From: Candidatus Salinicoccus stercoripullorum
GTDB lineage: Bacteria; Bacillota; Bacilli; Staphylococcales; Salinicoccaceae
DNA: 64,000 bases
Direction of reading: 5' to 3'
Assembly (NCBI GenBank): GCA_019113295.1
Contig: DXHR01000018.1
Location: forward strand, 186,001-250,000
Shown: piece by piece, positions 60,381 through 64,000 of the stretch
Position numbering within the stretch: the stretch's first letter is position 1
Layout: every line of letters begins with the position of its first letter
Made by a program: the position numbers and the translations under genes
The notes under the pieces: generated by a model
The model's database searches: none
What the model was told of the DNA's origin: nothing
What the model saw: the letters and a program-made list of their open reading frames with translations, nothing else

Positions 60381-61401
60381 ATCCCCCGATATAACTCATA
60401 TTGATTTTTTTGCGTTGTCTGCGGCGTTCGGCGGTGATTTCCGTCCGCATATCGGAATAGCGGTCATCCCTTTTGTTCCATACATCTGTCAGCGTCTCTT
60501 TGAGCCGCGCATCGGATATCCCCTCCCTGAGCAGCGTCCGTATATCGAAACCGTCGGTTGCAAACAGGCAGCCGTAAAACTTACCGTCGGATGACAGCCT
60601 TGCCCGTGTACAGGTGGAGCAGAAGCTCTCTGAAACGCTTGTGATGAAGCCCAGTCGGGATTCTGCGTCCCTGTGGCGGTACACTTTCGCCACCTCTCCG
60701 TAATACGCCGGCTCAAGCGGTTCCAGGTCAAACTCGCCCTGCAGTGTTTCAAGTATCTCTTTTTTCGTCACCACTTTATCGAAGTTCCAGCCGTTGTCAT
60801 TTCCGACATCCATGAATTCTATGAAACGGAGCGTGACCGGCATCTTTTTGAAGAATCGCGCCATCGGCAGTATTTCATGTTCGTTCAGCCCTTTTTGCAC
60901 AACCATGTTTATCTTTATCCGGAAGCCGATTGATATTGCATATTCAATCTGTTCTATGATGCGTGACGTACCGATGCCCCGGTCGTTGATTTCACCAAAC
61001 AGCTGGTCATCCATCGCATCCAGGCTGATGTTGAGCCGCCTCAACCCGGCATCATACAGTTTCTGTCCGTGCTTTTTCAACAGCATGCCGTTGGTCGTCA
61101 TGCCGATATCTTCGATTCCCGGGATGCTGTCCAGTTTTGCAATCAGTTCATGGAGGTCTTTTCTGAGAAGCGGCTCACCGCCTGTAATCCTCAGCTTTTT
61201 CACACCGAGATCCGCATATATACGGGCGATACGTTCCAGTTCTTCGAATGACAGGAGCTCCTCTCTTTTCATGAACTCAAAATCATCACCGAAAATCTCT
61301 TTCGGCATGCAGTACCTGCACCTGAAATTACACCGGTCCGTAACCGATATGCGCAGATCCCTGATCGGTCTGCCGAATTTATCTGTAATTGATCCGACCA
61401 T
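60379..61401 (-). CDS. moaA: GTP 3',8-cyclase (molybdenum cofactor biosynthesis)
   Basis: MoaA is a radical SAM enzyme that starts Moco synthesis from GTP. The N-terminal cluster motif is [14 protein letters not shown], the second cluster cysteines are in [22 protein letters not shown], and the chain ends with the conserved GG (YIGG). The [16 protein letters not shown] motif is also present. GGAGG lies 7 bases before the ATG. It is the last gene of the moeA-mobB-moaE-moaD-mobA-moaA run, which matches staphylococcal order. Confidence 0.98.
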   Translation of the reverse strand: MVGSITDKFGRPIRDLRISVTDRCNFRCRYCMPKEIFGDDFEFMKREELLSFEELERIARIYADLGVKKLRITGGEPLLRKDLHELIAKLDSIPGIEDIGMTTNGMLLKKHGQKLYDAGLRRLNISLDAMDDQLFGEINDRGIGTSRIIEQIEYAISIGFRIKINMVVQKGLNEHEILPMARFFKKMPVTLRFIEFMDVGNDNGWNFDKVVTKKEILETLQGEFDLEPLEPAYYGEVAKVYRHRDAESRLGFITSVSESFCSTCTRARLSSDGKFYGCLFATDGFDIRTLLREGISDARLKETLTDVWNKRDDRYSDMRTEITAERRRQRKKINMSYIGG

Positions 61402-61413
61402 AGCTTCCCCTCC

Positions 61414-61989
61414 CTAGAGGATATCCATCCTCCGGTTTATATTTACCAGTGCGTCCCCATGTACACCGTACGCTGCCGCATCCAGTGCTGCCGTTTCCCT
61501 GTTTTCAGAAAATGCCCGCATGCTCAGCCTGTCTGTTTCAAGCTGTGCTTTCAATGCGCCGGCAAGATCCGTCCCCTGATAGATGCCGATCAGAGGGTGG
61601 AGCTGTCCGCCTTCTTCAGTGAGGATAAGTTTCTCTTCATAAGCCTGTGCCGCCCGGTGCAGTTTCAGAAGCCATTCGGCCGGCACATACGGCGTATCGC
61701 ATGAGACCACCATGAGCCTGCAGCCTGGACGGTGTTTTGCGGCAGCATAGATCCCGCCGAGCGGGCCTTTATCCAGGAACCCGGGCACGTCCGTCACTGT
61801 TTCATAATTGAATGCCCCGGCAAGCCTCTGGTTGGTGCTCACTATGATTTCATCTGTCACGCCTGATATTTTCATCGCATCTGCAATATGTTCATACATC
61901 GGTGTCCCCTGGAGTTCATAAAGCGCCTTATCTTCACCGAACCTGGTGGAGTTGCCTCCGGCCAGGATCACTCCGACGGTTTTCATCAT
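61414..61989 (-). CDS. mobA: Molybdenum cofactor guanylyltransferase
   Basis: The 191-residue protein has the nucleotidyltransferase start VGVILAGGNSTRFGEDKALYEL and DVPGFLDKGPLGGIYAA. MobA adds GMP to Moco to give the bis-MGD form used by nitrate reductase and formate dehydrogenase. It overlaps moaD by 4 bases. Confidence 0.95.
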   Translation of the reverse strand: MMKTVGVILAGGNSTRFGEDKALYELQGTPMYEHIADAMKISGVTDEIIVSTNQRLAGAFNYETVTDVPGFLDKGPLGGIYAAAKHRPGCRLMVVSCDTPYVPAEWLLKLHRAAQAYEEKLILTEEGGQLHPLIGIYQGTDLAGALKAQLETDRLSMRAFSENRETAALDAAAYGVHGDALVNINRRMDIL

Positions 61990-62222
61990 CCGCCGCTCAC
62001 AGGCGGAACCAGTGCCACTTCATCAGCCGTTGAAATAAGATGGGTCTCTTTGACGAATGATTCATTGCAGGCAATCTGGAACACATCCCCTGCGACCTGC
62101 GGGAATTTTTCATATATAAGGTTTCTCAGCTCCCCTGCCGTAATCGTTTCTTCGACGGGCAGTGTGACGCGGTTGTTTCCGATCTTTTCCTTCAGGCCGG
62201 CAAAAAGCAGTACGTTCATCAT
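61986..62222 (-). CDS. moaD: Molybdopterin synthase small subunit
   Basis: The 78-residue ubiquitin-like protein starts MMNVLLFAGLKEKIGNNRVTL and ends ALVPPVSGG, the C-terminal Gly-Gly that becomes the thiocarboxylate sulfur donor. It overlaps moaE and mobA by 4 bases each. Confidence 0.95.
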   Translation of the reverse strand: MMNVLLFAGLKEKIGNNRVTLPVEETITAGELRNLIYEKFPQVAGDVFQIACNESFVKETHLISTADEVALVPPVSGG

Positions 62223-62665
62223 TCATTCTCCTCCAGACTGGAATGATACTGGCGCGGATCCCCGATCCATTCTTCGCCGTCTTCCCATATTTCCTTTTTC
62301 CATATCGGTACGACTTCCTTGATGCGCTCGATTGCATATTCATTGGCCCGGTAGCTGTCCGCGCGGTGCGGAGCACTCGTGACAATCACAACTGCGATGT
62401 CGGATATTTCGAGCTTGCCTGTGCGATGGGCGATCGTTGTGATCACACCCGGCCATCTTTCACTGATTTCCTCACCTATCTCTGCCAGTTTCTTCTCGGC
62501 CATCGGCTTGTAGGCTTCATAATCCAGATGGACAGTGCGCGTACCTTTGGTCCATTCCCGGACGTGGCCGGTGAACATGCAGACTGCCCCCTGGCTCCCG
62601 TTGATTGTATATGAATGATATTTGGTAATATCCAGCGGTTCTTCTGTAATTTCATATTGTTTCAT
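62219..62665 (-). CDS. moaE: Molybdopterin synthase large subunit
   Basis: MoaE with MoaD inserts the dithiolene sulfurs into precursor Z. The 148 residues include GAVCMFTGHVREWTKGTRTVHLDYEAY, TTIAHRTGKLEISDIAVVIV, SAPHRADSYRANEYAIERIKEVVPIWKKEIWEDGEEW, all family features. It overlaps its neighbours by 4 bases each. Confidence 0.97.
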   Translation of the reverse strand: MKQYEITEEPLDITKYHSYTINGSQGAVCMFTGHVREWTKGTRTVHLDYEAYKPMAEKKLAEIGEEISERWPGVITTIAHRTGKLEISDIAVVIVTSAPHRADSYRANEYAIERIKEVVPIWKKEIWEDGEEWIGDPRQYHSSLEENE

Positions 62666-63123
62666 ATGTCAGAACTCCATTCCTTGAACCATTCCATTAT
62701 TCTTTCTCCATCATACCTTACATCAAAGGTCTTTAACACATTCTGAAGGCCGATATTATCAACATTTGTATGACCGTGCCGGAATGAATGGCTCAGGAAG
62801 ATCTTCGGATAGAGAAGCGCTTTGTAGCCTTCGATCAGTACGCAATCGATACCCTCATCCTCAAGTTGGGCGAGCTGCTTTTTTAGATCGGGCGCCTCCC
62901 TTTTCACCTTCATCGACATCCCGGGGGTGTTCAGTATGCTGTAGTCGGCCCCTGAACGGGTGAAGGATTCGCTGTCAGCCCTGTTGTCCATCACTACACT
63001 GTCGTCATGGTGGTGTTTGATGACCGCAACTGTACAGCCGTCTGCTTTGAGGCTTTCAAGCATACGGTTGATGACGGTCGTCTTCCCGGAATCCTTGTAC
63101 CCTGTGATCTGCAGGATCTTCAT
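62662..63123 (-). CDS. mobB: Molybdopterin-guanine dinucleotide adapter protein MobB
   Basis: The 153-residue P-loop GTPase has ILQITGYKDSGKTTVINRML, VAVIKHHHDD and LEDEGIDCVLIEGYK. MobB aids MobA-dependent cofactor maturation. It lies within the operon with 4-base overlaps on both sides. Confidence 0.95.
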   Translation of the reverse strand: MKILQITGYKDSGKTTVINRMLESLKADGCTVAVIKHHHDDSVVMDNRADSESFTRSGADYSILNTPGMSMKVKREAPDLKKQLAQLEDEGIDCVLIEGYKALLYPKIFLSHSFRHGHTNVDNIGLQNVLKTFDVRYDGERIMEWFKEWSSDI

Positions 63124-64000
63124 ATGTCAAAACGGTCCGTTCCCGTCGTCATATCGGTCATCATCACCTTCACTGCATCCCCTTTTTCAAAGCCGCGTGT
63201 ACCGGCCGGCAGCACGATCACCCCGTTGCTTTTGGCGATCGAGGTCACGGCATTGGATTTATTGAAGCCGGATGGACGCGCCATGATCCGGCCGTCCAGA
63301 TATTCGAGTTCCGCCCGGATGAAGCGGGTGAACGGGTTCGCTTTGCTGAAGTCCTCATCAAGGACTGCCTCCACCACCGGCGCATAGATTTTGTCGTGCC
63401 CCATCATTTTAAGGAGCGCCGGACGCGCGAACAGTTCAAACCCTGAATAGCAGGCTGAAGGGTTGCCGCTCAGACCAAACAGCGGCTTATCCCCGAGGAC
63501 GCTTACCGTCGTCACGCTGCCGGGACGCATGCCGACCTTGTTGAACAGCTCGACGGCACCGAGTTTTTTGTATAATTCGGGCAGATGATCATAATCCCCG
63601 ACGGACACACCGCCGGTCGTGATGACGGCGTCAACTTCCGAGAGCATCCCACGGACGCGCGATGTCAGTGTATCCAGATCATCCGCCTCCAGTTTGTACA
63701 GTATGCCGTCGATATTCATACGCTTCAGCTGGCTCTGGATCATCGGTCCGTTCGAATTGCGGATCTTCCCGCGCTCAGGCGGTGCATCGACATCGAGCAG
63801 TTCACTGCCCGTCGACATGATGCCGACCACCGGCTGACGGTATACTTCCACACTGCTGTAGCCGAAAGTGGCGAGTGTGGCGACGGTCCCCGGATTGATG
63901 AATGTCCCTTCAGACACGATTACATCACCGGTTTTGCACTCCTCGCCCTGCAGTGCAATATTCTCCTCCGGACTGAACGCTTTTCTGACGGTAAAACCGT
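63120..64000 (-). CDS. moeA: Molybdopterin molybdenumtransferase, 5' end cut by window edge
   Basis: MoeA inserts molybdate into adenylated molybdopterin. The track starts at an internal codon (63917), but the frame continues to the edge through RKAFSPEENIALQGEECKTGDVIV, so the gene begins outside the window. Visible motifs are GIMSTGSELLDV, DAVITTGGVSVGDYDHLPELY (MoCF domain) and FGLSGNPSACYSGFELF, then the C-terminal domain IV ending in MTTGTDRFDI. About 290 codons are seen. Confidence 0.97.
   Translation of the reverse strand, partial: GFTVRKAFSPEENIALQGEECKTGDVIVSEGTFINPGTVATLATFGYSSVEVYRQPVVGIMSTGSELLDVDAPPERGKIRNSNGPMIQSQLKRMNIDGILYKLEADDLDTLTSRVRGMLSEVDAVITTGGVSVGDYDHLPELYKKLGAVELFNKVGMRPGSVTTVSVLGDKPLFGLSGNPSACYSGFELFARPALLKMMGHDKIYAPVVEAVLDEDFSKANPFTRFIRAELEYLDGRIMARPSGFNKSNAVTSIAKSNGVIVLPAGTRGFEKGDAVKVMMTDMTTGTDRFDI

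Overview
This window is core chromosome from a low-to-mid G+C Firmicute of the Staphylococcaceae. By eye about half of the bases are G or C, which is higher than Staphylococcus and fits Salinicoccus or a close relative. The gene order (degV-comFA-comFC-hpf-secA-prfB-cccB ... csbA-uvrB-uvrA-hprK-lgt-acyltransferase-TPR-trxB-rapZ-yvcK on one side, yigZ-tagO-gdpS-EMYY lipoprotein-murB-sstDCBA-nrdFEI-recQ-mpfA on the other) is the staphylococcal backbone. No IS element, prophage, CRISPR array, tRNA or rRNA was seen.

Layout. 1-24.8 kb, almost all minus strand: yvcK (cut by the edge), rapZ, trxB, a TPR protein, a hexapeptide acyltransferase, lgt, hprK, a DUF4097 protein, uvrA, uvrB, csbA, an HD nucleotidase-like gene, a ResA-like thioredoxin, two paralogous secreted wall hydrolases (NlpC/P60 and CHAP), cccB, prfB with its programmed frameshift, secA, hpf, comFC, comFA and a DegV/FakB protein. 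24.8-31.5 kb: yigZ, tagO, an LCP ligase, a GdpS-like GGDEF protein, ytxJ, a small membrane protein, an EMYY-motif lipoprotein and murB. 31.5-40.7 kb: a Fur-boxed sst-type siderophore importer, an SDR lacking the usual Tyr-Lys pair, a FixH/YtkA-like lipoprotein and the ribDEBAH operon under an FMN riboswitch. 40.8-51.5 kb: class Ib ribonucleotide reductase with tandem NrdR boxes, an EamA transporter, recQ, a small KipI/KipA-like pair, a decayed pab operon, an MFS exporter, a GlsB-type protein and a small coiled-coil protein. 51.6-64 kb: a PLD nuclease/helicase/DUF3427 protein, the Mg2+ exporter homologue mpfA with a structured leader, a second DegV protein, cydDC, and moaA-mobA-moaD-moaE-mobB-moeA (cut by the edge).

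How the genes work together. Several sets serve the envelope: tagO, LCP, murB, lgt, secA and the two hydrolases. The hydrolases have near-identical promoters with WalR boxes at the same distance. Redox and respiration are served by trxB, resA-like, cccB, ytxJ and cydDC, and the Moco genes would supply a molybdoenzyme outside the window. Regulatory sites readable in the DNA are two WalR boxes, a LexA-like box inside the csbA terminator loop upstream of uvrBA, a Fur box, two NrdR boxes, an FMN riboswitch with its terminator, a near-ideal cre, a SigB-like promoter and the prfB frameshift site.

Most of the window is ordinary. The parts most worth a second look are the leader region of mpfA, the hidden pabA/pabC remnant, the duplicated WalR-type promoters with swapped catalytic domains, the LexA box inside a terminator, the KipI half-domain protein and a 25-codon hydrophobic ORF abutting sstD. 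Starts were adjusted from the ORF track where a Shine-Dalgarno sequence pointed to an internal codon.
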